Of a DNA stretch of 64,000 nt, positions 51,894-64,000 are shown piece after piece (within the stretch, counting starts at the first letter, position 1; every line of letters begins with the position of its first letter). Origin of the DNA: Paralvinella palmiformis (taxonomy: Eukaryota; Annelida; Polychaeta; Terebellida; Alvinellidae); contig JAODUP010000474.1 of the NCBI GenBank assembly GCA_025642065.1, positions 348,501 to 412,500 on the forward strand. The letters are read 5' to 3'. A program made the translations under genes and the position numbers. The notes under the pieces are model-generated. The model was not told where the DNA came from, searched no databases, and saw nothing but the letters and a program-made list of their open reading frames with translations.

Positions 51894-54598
51894 CTATTTA
51901 CTGTACGAGATCCAGTAAATCACATTGAACATGATGAATACCAGCGGAAACAGAATCCGTGACATTTTGTCTATCTTGGAGACGCTGTTCACGCCCGATC
52001 GTTGCGAGTGTCGCCTCATCAGCTTCTTGTAATGAGAGCTTCCCTGAAGGCACTTCCAGAACCTGTAGAAACACGGATCTAGGCGTGGATCACGCGTCTG
52101 TCGAACACGCTTCCTCAACATCGACACGCCTGACTGATAGTAATAGCCGTGGTTGTTGACCTAGGGTAAATGATCGAATGGTTATTAGTGACAGCGAGTC
52201 GACACCTCAAAATGTCACCGACCAGAATATGAGTTGAGACTGATCTGAAAACGTTGTGCTGACAGATACAAGATGTACAGGAATAGATATAACAATGAAA
52301 CATTATTTAGTTCGAATAAACTTACCAACACTTATCAATGTAATATATATGTATAGGTTAAATAATATATATATATAAGAAAATTGTTTTATTTAGCCAA
52401 ATTATTGAATGTTGATTGTTAATAATGTGTACTAGTATTATAATGGACAGGTACTAATTATCAGATTAAATTTTTTTAATAAGACTTATCAATTGATCAA
52501 ATTTGTTTAATGTTATCTTAAAATTCTAATGTTTTGTCGTCAATATCAAGTGCGTGGCCAGTTTACGAAGTTATGTTTGTCTTATTGCTGGGTTAATAAC
52601 AAGCTTATTTTATTTAAAAGAAGGATGACAGCCGTTGACAAAATTTGTTGATACTAGCAGAACTAGTCACACCGAAACATGATCAGCTTTATATCTACAC
52701 TGAAGAAACCATTTAATGTGGAGGAGGGAAGAGCAGGGTATTTGCTGAATAGAGTTGTGGTCAGCATTGTGGTTAAACAAAGAAACCACCAAATACAAGT
52801 ATGCTAATTGTATATTTATCTGTATGTATAATTTATCAAAAGTTTTCTATAATTACATATTATCAACATGATGCCGTATATTTTGTAGATGTTATTATGC
52901 CAGTACAGCAGTAAATAATGAAAGTGTGATTCTCCTGTTGATGAATCTAAACGTCTGTATCATCCCCATTGGGGGACCCCCCCCCCCCCATTAACGAATT
53001 CACGTCGTTGCCTCGTCGACGTTCACCTGATATGTATAGACCTCTCCATTTGGCTCGGTGTCATCTTCTTCATCATCATCGTAATCTTCTTCACTCTGAG
53101 GTAGATTCGGCTCACCGCTGCCTATTTTAGTGAAGTAATGTACACCAGCTACCTCTAGCAGAGAGCTGATCACGAAGATGAAGCACGTTATGACGAACCA
53201 ATCGAGAGCCGTGGCATAGGAGACCTTAGGCAGGGCATCTCTGGTGTCCATCGACAGCGTTGTCAGTGTGAGAAAACAGGTGATACCTAACAGAAATACA
53301 GGATCAATACCTACGCAATCACGCACGTATGTGCGCGCACACACACATTTTATGAAAGTACAGCGCTCGCTTTGAGGCTACCCTTTAAACTTAGAGAAGA
53401 ATCTAGTATAAAATATTGCCGTTTTATCTGAAAACACAAACGATTAAGTATTTCGAATTTGAAGGACTTTCAGAATTATGCGACTGGTCTAGGTTTCTAA
53501 CTTAAAAAGACTTCAGTACACATTGACTGATTTAGGACAGAAACACAGTATTAGAAGAATTATTATAAATGTAATGTAAAAATGACCAAATAAAAATAAA
53601 TTAAATTTAAGTTTTCTATATATACACAGACAACATTAACTTCTGTGTAACATCTTATAAATTATAGCGTTCTACCTTGAACCTGATCTGATGTCAATTC
53701 GCTATTCAGTTTTCGTAATGACACTTTATTGGACACTAAGTTGTCACTGTTCATCATTTACATATACAGGTACAGCTGTATATGAAACGTAATTGATATA
53801 GCTGTATATGAAACGTAATTGATAAACGTATAGACATTGTCTGAACTGGGGCCATCAAACCCACAGTCTGGGCGGAGGGGGCATATTTTTAGTGGTTGGC
53901 TCTTCTAGCTATAAAAGAACCCGTCAATTAATTAGTCTGTACAATTTTTATTTATTTATAAAAAAATACGTGTGAATAATTAAAATATCACAAGACCTCC
54001 TCCTAATAAACGACCAATGTTTGGTTGTTGTTGTGACGTCATGCCTTGTTGCAAGGATTAAATTTATGATAAACTGGGTATTCTAGATAATATAATCAAA
54101 ATTCCTTTGTTCTCTATTTTACCTTACTTCTTCGAATTTTTACTTGTTTTATTTTTTATTTCCTGTTTTAAATCTTCATTTCCCTTTGGGGGGAGGATTA
54201 TTTTTCGCTTTGGCTCCTCATTCAAAAAGCTTGTTCAACTCTGACCTATAACTCCCAGTTTTGTCCTATAGGACCCCATGTTGTTCATGACCTTTGTATT
54301 GCGAAATAGCTTATTATAGAAAGCTAACAACATTAAACTAACCCAAGCCGACCCGGTCAGCCGAGGCTTCCCTGTTAAGCCAGAAGGTGACCCAGGATAA
54401 AATCACAATCAATGCTGACGGTACGTATACCTGGATCAGGAAGTAGCCGGTGTGACGTCGGAGCTTGAAGTTCACTTTCAGCGTCGAATATTCGCCACCT
54501 GCGTAAAGATCAAAGCACACGAAAGAGCTTCATTAAGGAGTTTCCTAAAAAGATACTTGATTAGGATACACAACAAATTAGTATATTTTAAATAAATA

Positions 54599-54629
<31 letters not shown>

Positions 54630-54907
54630 TGAAAGTTATCGTGTCATCGGATAAAATAAAACCTACAAAATATGAGCGAAGATTAATTATACGTTACATC
54701 TTTAACTATGACACCGGGATGATGGAACATCTCGCTGATAAATAACTTAAAGTTCGTAGATAATGTTACCAAATATAGCCTGGGATTACTTATGTTACGC
54801 AGCGTATATATGATGGAAGTAAATAATACATTTATTATTAATACAGAAGACGATAATCGCCGAAATATATAGAATTTATTAAGTAAACATTGCCTTGTTA
54901 GCGTATA

Positions 54908-54943
<36 letters not shown>

Positions 54944-54973
54944 TAGATAGATGATGATAGATAGAAAATAGAT

Positions 54974-55027
<54 letters not shown>

Positions 55028-58024
55028 CTTCATATAAGGTACATGGAAGTGTGATTTCATAAACGTGAATAATGTCATTTAGATTATTAATTATTAACTC
55101 TGACCCGTTCTTCTGATGGTAACATTCCAGGCTGGATATCCTATTAAGTCAAACGTAGATAGTCTCATATCTGAAGATGCCTTGATCGAGCGTCCTGGTC
55201 CATACTTCCATTCGTAGTGGATCTGATCCTTGGTATAGGCGTCTATAAAAAGGACAACACGTCGGGATTGTTTATAAAATGTCACCCTGTTGGTTAGGTA
55301 TCTGTTAATCGGTATGCAAACAGTAGTTCCCAACTCCAAGCCACCCTAAATAATAATATTAAATTATTATTATTGTTGTTGTTAGTAGTATATAATTTTT
55401 CAACCTCTTGTAAAGTATGAACGAAAATATCTTAAGCAATGTCTGTTGATATTTAACATATTATCCGAATACAAACTGGGACAATTCCTCTACAGATTAA
55501 AGTTTAAGAATGATCTTTTAATTCCGACATTTCACCCCCCCCTCCTCCCCCCGCATTCCGATGGCAACGTCTAATCCCTCGTGTACAGATATTCCGGATC
55601 AGACGCCATTCGTTTATTCTAATACTTACAGCTTCCTATTTGTAGCGGACACGACTGCTCATCCATAGGGAAGTACTGTAGGTACATAGGACATTTGGCC
55701 TTTATTGTCAACCTGTAGTAAACAAGTTTGCTGCAGTATTTCATCGTGTCAGTATTAAAAAGGGGACGCTTCTTGCAGTGGCGGATCTACGGGGGTGGGG
55801 GGGACGCATCAGAGAGGTCAGGACCCCCACCTCTCAGGGGGTCAGAACCCCACCCCATCTCTAGTAGTGATTCTCCACCTTTAAATCGAATATATCATTT
55901 GGCGACATAATAACTAGTAGCAGTACTGCGAGTTTGTTATTCTTAAATAACTACACATTGAGTATTGTTTAATGTGTGTCTGATGGCATTATTAGTTAAC
56001 AGACAAATTACAATATATACTTCGTTTTATACTAACTTACTTAGTATAAAATAAAGTATAATTCTGATTTGTCTGTTTAAATAATAACTTAGTAAATACC
56101 ATATTTTTACTAATCTTCCAAGAGGCAAATATTCTTGGAGTTTGCTCTCAAACAATATTGTCTCAATACTTACCACGACGAACTTAAGGGTTTGTGCAAG
56201 ACACGCTGGGTTGTGAGATACATTCTTGTTTCGAAACATTTGATGAGCTTCATGAACACAATGTCACTTGCCTTGATGCTATGTTTAATCGACATGTTTG
56301 TCCAGAGGTTAACGGTGGTCGTTGGGATTGGGATAGTGACACTAAGACCGTATACGGCTCATGGTTGAAAAGTAGTCTGCAGAGTTTTGGAGTTATTGTT
56401 GGCTTCACAATATTGAATAAGAGTTTGGATTCGTTGAAAGGTTTGTCAGCTAAACTACACAGAGGAGATATTGACGTCTGAAACATACACAATGATTGGC
56501 TTTAATATAGGTATCGAAGAGGAAATGACAAGGGTTCCAAGGGTTCAGTGTAATAGGTCGAATGTACCTGCTGACACACCTCTTCTTTATTACAAGAGAT
56601 CAAATGGGATTCCTTTTATTGATATCTTACTGCAACAGTTGCAGAACCGTTTCTCTGTAGACAACTGCTGGCAAGTGAGTATTTTGCCGAATCAAATACC
56701 ATCTTTAATTGTCAAACTAGGGAAGCCTCCCCCAGATCAACTTGAATCATAGCATGACGACCTGCCAATTCCGAGCTCATTAGATAATGAGGTATCCAGA
56801 TGGTTCAATATGTGGTCAAGGCAGTTTGACAAGGCCGATGTACCTGATACTTTTAATGAAATCCTTAGTATCTGCAGATCCAGATTCCTTTCCGAACATT
56901 AGAATTATGCTGGTATTAGAATGTACTCTGCTTGCCACATTTGTAGCCATTACATATAATGTCAACTCACCCTTAACTAAGCTTATCATTGTTTACAATA
57001 CGACATGTGTTATGCGTTCACCAGTGGAAAATTATTCTTACCTCATCGAGTACAATATTGTGCCGTTCTTCATGATCCGGAGAAGTTTGTTTGGAGATGT
57101 TATCGTATGCAGGTACGCCTCGTGGCCATTATAGAAATAAGTGTCTGGCTTCCAGATTTTCTCCAGTAATTTTATTTGGACGGCCATCATCTCGTGAGAG
57201 CCGTTGAAACAAAGGCGTTTGTCCACCCAAGTCTGCCGGAAATAGGCATCCATAGAATACGTCTGAAAAATATTACCATGGAAACAAAATAAAAATTAGG
57301 AAATAATATTCCATGTGATAACAACGAAACAATTAGTTCTGGAATGTAAATAACACTCTCTTATGGCAATTGTTATGCACACGGTAGGCTAAATGGACCG
57401 AGTGAATTCCGAACGTAACTGAAGGATGAAACAGCCTTAAGACATACATGGGATTTGAGCCTAGGTGCTAGAGGTCTGTATCTAACCACGCTGCCTGTTA
57501 GTACAAGGAGACCTTTTATTAGCTATTAAAATGGTGTAATAGATTGTTGGGTAGGGCTAGCAGTCGAACAGACAGAATAGGCAAACGTGTGTGTATGTGT
57601 GTGTGTGTATATGTGCGTGTGTGTGTGTGCGTGCATGTGTGTGTGTGTGTGTGAGTGTGTGTGTGTGCGTGCATGTGTGTGTGTGGGGGGGTGGGTGGGT
57701 GTGTGCATTAGAAAGTGAGAACACCAACACGTGTGCTCAGGTATAAATGTTTATATTTATGTATGCAGTGTGTCTGTATTCGTGTGCCAAGGCATCCAGG
57801 AAATAGCTCATTGAAATAAAATACATCTTATTTCATGGACATACAATACAGTTCCATAACCAAATCATTACTATATAATACACAGCTGTAACACCGGCTG
57901 TAACACACGTAATCTGTTTAAACGTATGTCACAATATGTTTGGTACAGCTGCTTTTTGTCAGCTGATCGTGAAAATCATATTTCATCCAAAAAATAAATA
58001 ACTGAAAAAGGTTATCATGGATGT

Positions 58025-58066
<42 letters not shown>

Positions 58067-58127
58067 AATTTTAAATTAAAGAATATGATAAGTCAATAGT
58101 TTGTATCGCCAACGATTAGTATGTGGG

Positions 58128-58171
<44 letters not shown>

Positions 58172-59037
58172 CACTGAATTTGCACGAAGAAGAATTACAG
58201 AGATGTCATCGTCAAAAATCTATTCTGTGCAATGAACTCTATTTTTTCTCTCGCGATAACTATCAACAACTAGCTGAGGAGGAATGTCTACATTATGTCG
58301 TGAGAATATCGGAAAATGTATTACAGAATTTACTCAGCTGGTGTTAAGCTTGATATGGACTAATCCACACCTTTAGTTTGGTTACATTTGTTGTGGTTAA
58401 AACAGTGAATCAAATATATTCTGTTACATCGTGAAAATATGCTACATCGTTTCTCGAAGTGTTTTTTTCCTCTCCAGTTTCAATGCGTATACAATAGATG
58501 CGATGTGCTTGGCCACAATATGTCCCCCTTTTATTTAATATCATTATACGTCATGTACATCCGCAAACAGTTTCTGGATCGGGGGCTAGTGCTCATTTGC
58601 CAAGTCTGGATCTATCTAAACGTGTTCGTACTAAGAGTAAAAACAGACGGTCGTGAACGGCATTCGAGTCCTTCATTGTGTACATGACGTCTGAAAACAG
58701 AGGAATATGACGTAAACGTTCTTTAATAAATCGCAAGTAAATCGTAAATAAGTCGTAAATAAAATACACTTACCATATCCACTTCGGATATTGGACCCAT
58801 ACTTCGTATGTTTACATCAACCAGGATCTTCGTTGGAGGACCTTACCAGAAAAGGAATATAACATTTGCTTTAATGTTTAAGGATAACAATTTTATATAT
58901 CGATGATTGTGATACATAGAGTGGAGAAATGCAAAACGTTTGTCTGTTCTTGTTGACTGATTATACATGGCCCAACATGATCGTCACTAAGGTGGTGCAT
59001 GCACACGTACACACACATACACACACACACCCACACG

Positions 59038-59069
<32 letters not shown>

Positions 59070-60652
59070 ACACTCATATAAAGAGGCATCAATATATTTT
59101 TAGATTCAGGCAAACCAAGTAAATGAATCTTGTTCTGAGCCTACCCGGGCCTCCTAAATTGCAGTTCTAGTAATATTCGGGTAATGTTCTGTTTGGTTTC
59201 ATTATAACCGCTGTAAGTCTAACAACAACAACAACAACAACTATACTACTACTACTACTAATAATAATAAATTAAGAACCATAATAAAATGGATTTAAAT
59301 TCAAAGACATTTAAAAAACAAAACAGAGATTCAAATTTGAGGAAAGTTATAATTATTTATATACTGTTTGGCATAAATAGACTTATAACTTCTATTTAAG
59401 ATTGTAAATGGTTTAAAATCCAGTAACAGTGACAGGCCGAGTTCGTGGCCTTAATCAAATGTCAGATCGGAGTGATGGGCTGATGTGTCCTGTTCTATAT
59501 TGATCCAAGAAGTGTCTATTCTAATTATATTTTCTATAAAGTAATTCCAATTTAATTCTAAATGAGACAATCTCAGTTCTATTCCAATCCCCCCTCACCC
59601 CCCCCCAAAAAAAAAATTAATTTACAAGAATTCAAATTGTCGTTGATTGATAAACGGGAAAATACGAAATATATTAATTCTATTCTTTTGGTTCTTTTAT
59701 TAGCTGATAAAGACAAAAACTATATACAACATACATACACACATGCATGCATGTTTATATGCGTACGTACGTACATACATACGTACATACATACATACAT
59801 ACGTACATAAATACATACATACATACATATATACATACATACGTACGTACATACATACATACATACATACATACATACATTATCGAATGTCATGTAATTT
59901 TCTGAATTAAATTTCCAAATCTACATTGTTTAATTAAATCACGGAATTTCTATTGTCCCATATCCCAGTTTCGGAATGGAAAATACTCCAGATCAGGATC
60001 TATGACCGTGGTTATCCTCACATAATCTCGGCTCTATACTAGCTTGTGAGAGGCTGGAAATGGTAGGATCATAAATGAGTGAGTTGGTGAGTGAGTGATA
60101 CGTTGATTGAGTGAGTCAGCATGAGAGTGAGCAGTTTACTTATCCACGGTGTTTGTCCCCCAAAGTACATATAGCCGATGAACTTAAGGAAACATCCCAT
60201 AAGCGCAGTTATGAGACGAATTCGCACCCATAACCTGGAATGTATCACAACATGGCTGAGTGGATTAGCCGAAAACGTGATGGATTTAAAACCCTTTAGA
60301 TGCTGATGATGGATTATTGATGGATTATTGATGGATCATAGGCCTGTCAGTGGTAGATATGGATGGTATACTCCCGGAGGGCCGAAGATGATGCCGGATT
60401 GCACAGCTTAATGAAAACAGGTCAAGCCGTTAGTCATAGCCATAATGCCAATTCTTTAAAATAATAAAGCTGATTTAGGATTGTAAAACAATAAATAAAT
60501 AAACACTAGTCTACTCCTTAATATGGGGGTTGAGTGGTTCTAAGTAAACATACGGTATGAAACATTATAATAAATCAACAGTTTATTTCAAAATCCTTAG
60601 TCATTAGAGCGCCCCATTCGCTGATTAATTAATGTGATAAAAAGATTGTATC

Positions 60653-60684
<32 letters not shown>

Positions 60685-61524
60685 TATAATAATATTAATA
60701 ACACTATTTTATTGCTTACAGGGGTATCTATACTGGTAGCGTAGTTTGCCAGATAACTCTGAGATCAGAGTTCAATTCCGAGCTGTGGTTGTCTCTTGTG
60801 GGAGGTTCATTTATCATTTCGCCTCAGTAGCGCTTTGGAGATTGTTTAATTGGCCCATTTAGCCTATTGTATGTGCGCAGAAGTGGCCATAAACAACGAC
60901 TAACATAGTCTAGCTGTAGGTTTTGAAGAAGATCTTTTTTATTATAATTCAGAGCAAACGGTTCGTGTCTGTTTGTGATGTGTATGTATCTGTGTATGTA
61001 TGTATGTATGTATGTATTGTGCGTGTGTGTGTGTGAAATATATATACTAGCAGTAGCAGATGGCAAGCCTATAGTTGCAGTTTTGTTGTAATGTTAGCTG
61101 AAGCATTACTGATTAACATTTATACGAGCATACTATCAAATACCACAACACGTATCGCGCGCAGATTGATTTTGTGCCATCGCCTTCGAATAACAATAAT
61201 ATATAGCGTAACGACTGCAAGAACTCGTCTTGGTTTGCGAGAAAAATCGTATCAAATATAGTCGTACATAAAACTTACAAAGTTATATTAACTAGGACAA
61301 TACCAATCAGAACTAGTCTGTCAAATTTCGAGTCAGCACTCACCAAACATTCCAGAGATTCCCGGTCTCACTCGCCGCTCATATGTTTCGAGAAGTTCGT
61401 TTAGTATATTCGTGAAACTTTCGTGCGAATGCGTTCCGCCATTTTCGTCCAATTGGCTTGCTAGACAACAAACTATGCCCAAGCAAAGCAGGCGAACTGA
61501 GGTACTTAAAGTGCGGCGCATCAT
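51894..61524 (-). CDS. GABA-A-type Cys-loop receptor subunit (GRD / alpha-like)
   Basis: Subunit of a pentameric ligand-gated channel in the plasma membrane, probably GABA-gated. Eight exons, all phases agreeing: 61524-61344, 58841-58774, 57262-57042, 55712-55630, 55242-55105, 54498-54343, 53286-53027 and 52160-51894. The product is 457 residues. A signal peptide covers about 1-23 ([13 protein letters not shown]). The extracellular domain has YFRQTW, two N-glycosylation sites (NGS 103-105 and a later NGT), WKPDTYF and the Cys-loop Cys164-Cys178 with 13 residues between. Membrane helices: M1 about 250-271, M2 279-300, M3 312-331 and M4 438-455 ([12 protein letters not shown] precedes it). The M3-M4 loop is short and acidic ([11 protein letters not shown]). 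M2 reads ADRVGLGIT; Arg279 is 0', so -1' is Asp and 2' is Gly. It looks closest to insect GRD/CG8916 and vertebrate alpha-type subunits. An upstream stop shows that ATG 61524 is the first start in frame. Confidence 0.95.
53774..53824. repeat. 26-bp tandem duplication in GABA receptor intron 6
   Basis: AGCTGTATATGAAACGTAAT followed by TGATAT occurs twice, head to tail, with identical copies except the last base. Confidence 0.95.
54605..55027. repeat. ATA, TA, GATA and GA microsatellites in intron 5
   Basis: (AAT)n at 54605-54628, (TA)n at about 54912-54939, and a GATA/GA-rich array to 55027. They lie just before exon 5 on the plus-strand map. Confidence 0.92.
55776..56945 (+). mobile_element. 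Degraded hAT transposon in GABA receptor intron 3
   Basis: The left end reads CAGTGGCGGATCTACGGGGG, a typical terminus of hAT elements, with GGG/CCC-rich subterminal sequence after it. A broken transposase frame follows at 56128-56945. No matching right end is found before exon 3 (57042), so the element is truncated at its 3' side. It lies antisense to the receptor. Confidence 0.8.
56128..56945 (+). pseudogene. hAT transposase remnant (ZMYM/THAP12-like type)
   Basis: Blocks typical of the C-terminal half of hAT transposases of the 52-kDa-repressor/ZMYM-like group, in order: [126 protein letters not shown] and [10 protein letters not shown]. They occupy more than one frame, with shifts near 56222 and 56483, an in-frame stop at 56750, and another shift near 56870. 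A block of about 30 residues is also missing after the shift near 56483. It is not functional. Confidence 0.88.
57365..57495 (-). mobile_element. SINE copy (GABA receptor intron 2)
   Basis: Contains ATGCACACGGTAGGCTAAAT, GGACCGAGTGAATTCCGAAC and GATGAAACAGCCTTAAGACA, then a B-box-like GGGATTTGAGCCTAGG, in reverse orientation. Confidence 0.72.
57586..57705. repeat. (GT)n-rich microsatellite
   Basis: GT-rich with GTGCGTGCATGT interruptions, inside GABA receptor intron 2. Confidence 0.93.
58027..58168. repeat. (GA)n and (TA)n microsatellites
   Basis: GA run at about 58027-58063 and TA run at about 58133-58168, both in GABA receptor intron 2. Confidence 0.93.
58990..60720. other. GABA receptor intron 1: repeats, no exon
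   Basis: Holds (CA)n at about 59000-59075, ACA/ACT triplets at 59223-59265, a TACA/TACG tetranucleotide array at 59728-59880, and (ATA)n at about 60651-60684. The rest is unassigned AT-rich sequence. Confidence 0.7.
59728..59880. repeat. (TACA)n / (TACG)n tetranucleotide array
   Basis: About 150 bases of TACA with TACG variants. Confidence 0.95.
60730..60900 (+). mobile_element. Near full-length SINE (GABA receptor intron 1)
   Basis: The head is TGGTAGCGTAGTTTGCCAGA (A-box-like), then AGAGTTCAATTCCGAGC (B box). Its body has CATTTCGCCTCAGTAGCGCT, CCCATTTAGCCTATTGTATG and AGTGGCCATAAACAACGACT. It is the sense-orientation counterpart of 21205-21380. Confidence 0.78.
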
Positions 61525-62215
61525 GACGCAAAAATGTTCCAATCGAGGCGATCCATGAAAGCCTCGAAGCTGATCGAGTCGGTGTCTGGATGACAGACAG
61601 AAGTCAGCCACCTTCTAGGATAGAACGGCTCGCCATTAATAAATAACTTTCCTGAACAGAGCACTTTTTGCTAAATCGATGTCGACAACATATCTGTTTC
61701 TGCCACGAAATTTATCGACGCGAAACGCTGTGTATTTGATGTAAACGTTGTCAGCGAACATTTGTGCAGATACGTTCAGCGTCCGCACGTATCCTTTATC
61801 CACAGTTGTCTGTTTTAGCAGTGCACAAAAATGCGCTGGCATTCATTCATTCATGCACTCACTCACTCACTCACTCATAATTTTCAATTTTTCTTTGATT
61901 CTTCAGTCTATATATAAATTTGGTTTTCTTTTTCTTTCATATGTTTAACGGTTGTAATCAATGTTTAAATAGTTTTATAATTAATATTAACGTGTATTTT
62001 TACTCGTTGTTAGCTGTGAGACATAATACGTCCCCTGATAAAGCGTCCAGAGGTTGTGTTGACGATTCTCAATTCTCTTATCACGCTAATCAATTGACAA
62101 ACATATGGTTATCTTATGAAAACAACGACATATTGATCTTTTTTTTAATGTCATTATATATGTTTTCGTTGCCTTAACAGAAGCGCGGAAAGGTTGCAAC
62201 ACGGGAGCCTCCTTT

Positions 62216-62285
<70 letters not shown>

Positions 62286-62673
62286 CATTTCTAGGTCACT
62301 AAATCAGTGTTCGGATAAGCTCCTTGGTGAACTTCCCAGACTGTGTATCAGCGCTTATTTATCAAAGAGCAGGCACATACATGGACGAATGCACCGCACC
62401 ACTGGATACTAGAAGTGGGATGTTCTGGATACCATTGTCAAGGGATGGTACGATTCGGTATATTGGGCCTGCGGGGTTCAGTGTGGTTTCTAAATCATGT
62501 CAGATAATAGTACCATATATCAATGTTTATGCTGTTTGTAGATCGATTTTTAATTTGAATTTTGTTTATTCGTATTTTCGTGTAATACACATCTGTTGTT
62601 TAGCACCAGTTGTAAACACACTTGGGACGGTCCTAGGTATGTCTGTTCACAGACGGCCAGCGTGGTAGTAATT
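61525..62673. other. 5' flank of the GABA receptor gene
   Basis: Presumed promoter and 5' UTR of the receptor on the minus strand; no core promoter motif is clear. A 68-codon minus-strand ATG frame (61842-61636) lies upstream and could be a uORF if transcribed. (CTCA)n is at 61856-61878 and a 66-base (TA)n at 62218-62283. Confidence 0.45.
62218..62283. repeat. (TA)n microsatellite
   Basis: Pure TA run of about 66 bases, the longest in the window. Confidence 0.97.
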
Positions 62674-63905
62674 ACTACTATTATTACTGCTGTTGTTGTG
62701 GCTGTTGCTGCTTCTGCTACCACTACTACTACTACCACTACTACTACTACTACTACTGCTATTACTACTGCTACTACTACTGCTTCATCTGCTTCTTTTA
62801 TTACTCTTACAACATGTCCCATAACAAACACCACTACTACTATACTACTACTACTACTACTACTACTATTTCTACTACGACTACTACTACTACTACTAGT
62901 TGTAGTACCATGACTACTACTACTATAACTACAGTCCACGACAACCATTCCTGTAGCTATTTTTATTTATATCACAATTATACTTCTTTTATAATTACAA
63001 AAGAGGCGTAGATCCCGTGCGACGGTATAAGATACAACAGCCTTCTAGAACCGTAGGATAGGATGAAACATTAAAAATATCCCCCCCCCATCGCCTCTTC
63101 ATCAATAAATAGCCCCACCCATCAAGCACTTGGATGTACTCCCCAATCTGGTATTATTGCTTTACTATTACTACTACTACTACCACTACTATCGCTACTA
63201 CTACGACTACTACTACTATTACTACAACTACTACCACCAAGACTACTACTACCCCTACTATCACTACTACTACGACTACTTCTACTACTATTATTACTAC
63301 TACTAATACTAATACTACTACTACTACTGCTTCTTCTACTTATTTTATTACGAGAGAGATCATGGAAATAATCCTGCTAACGCCCGAATCGGGATATTGG
63401 TCAACTGCGCATGCTCGGATTAGAGGGTTAGGTTTAGGGACTGTTAGCATGCATGTAGTGAGTCCGTGGAACAGACCTTTGGTGACATTGTTACTTATTT
63501 GGCTGGTAGCAGGATATTTCCCTTGCGCTCTCTCTTACTCTTACTACTAGTCCCATAACAACAACTACTACTACTACTACTACTTCTACTACTACTACAA
63601 CTACTAATACTAGTACTTCATCTGATTTTTTATTACTCTTACTACAAGTCCCATAACAGCAACAACAACAACAACTACTACTACTACTTCTACTTCTACT
63701 ACTACTACTATGACAACAACAAATACAACAAGACAACGACAATAACAACAACTACTACTAGTGCTACTGCTGCTGCTACTACTACTACTATTACTACTAT
63801 AACAACAACAACTACTACTGCTGCTGCTGCTACTGCTACTATTACTACTACTGTTTTAACTACTACTACTACTACTAAAATAATAATAATAATAATTCTT
63901 ATCAT
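62674..63905. repeat. CTA/ACT triplet-repeat region in three blocks
   Basis: ACT/CTA-rich blocks with ACA and GCT variants at about 62674-62930, 63165-63345 and 63540-63905, separated by 200-bp ordinary segments. All long open frames here (poly-Thr, poly-Val, poly-Ser) come from this composition. The segment 63350-63530 between two blocks shows no exon. Confidence 0.93.
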
Positions 63906-64000
63906 CATCATCATCGTTATAGTCATTATATTATTATAATCCAACAAAACATGTTTAAAACGCTGAGTAAACATGGTAAAGCAAACGAAGTCCAAGTTGA

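Noticed and set aside
58123..58347. Plus-strand frame in GABA receptor intron 2 ([13 protein letters not shown]...)
   Set aside because: Begins in a TA repeat, has no partner exon and matches no family I know.
61636..61842. 68-codon minus-strand ATG frame upstream of the receptor
   Set aside because: No homology or splice context; at most a uORF in the 5' UTR.
62324..62668. Plus-strand frame beginning MVNFPDCVSALIYQ
   Set aside because: 114 codons, but no family resemblance, no splice partners and adjacent to low-complexity DNA.
63421..63445. Telomere-like GGGTTAGGTTTAGGG
   Set aside because: Only two imperfect units; no array.

Overview
This is a 64 kb stretch of animal nuclear DNA: AT-rich, with spliced genes, long introns, heavy microsatellites and many small dispersed mobile elements. 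The mix of a GRD-type GABA receptor, an RSKR-type kinase, tRNA-derived SINEs, hAT-type MITEs and CR1-like LINE pieces fits a lophotrochozoan. A mollusc is my best guess, but no single sequence proves it. There are no prokaryotic operons, CRISPR arrays or viral genomes. Gene models were built by hand from splice signals and reading-phase agreement, without transcripts.

Layout, left to right. 1-4400 is intergenic, with a 35-bp minisatellite at 228-920. Gene A (4401-6568, minus) is an unrecognised two-exon gene whose intron begins almost directly in a (TCTG)n tract of about 1 kb. 6569-17458 holds microsatellites, SINEs, two decayed LINE pieces and a pogo-like MITE. Gene B (17459-22170, minus) is a five-exon gene for a 571-residue protein with an ideal N-myristoylation/palmitoylation start, helical stretches, eleven 9-residue repeats and an acidic tail; I do not recognise its family. 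22171-27037 is intergenic and contains a SINE split by a 1326-bp hAT-type MITE that itself contains a 335-bp MITE.

27038-45076 (minus) is a 14-exon gene for RSKR (SgK494), an AGC-like kinase of 418 residues, with MITEs and SINEs in its introns. 47246-50358 (plus) is three-exon COX6A, cytochrome c oxidase subunit 6A. 51894-61524 (minus) is an eight-exon Cys-loop receptor subunit of the GABA-A/GRD type, 457 residues, with a broken hAT transposase in intron 3. 61525-64000 is upstream sequence dominated by CTA/ACT triplets.

The genes share no evident pathway; this is ordinary animal gene neighbourhood rather than a cluster. RSKR and COX6A are divergent (about 2.2 kb between start codons), and COX6A and the receptor are convergent. 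The most useful points for follow-up are gene B, the unusual pore residues of the receptor (Asp at -1', Gly at 2'), and the nested transposon at 24.3-25.8 kb.
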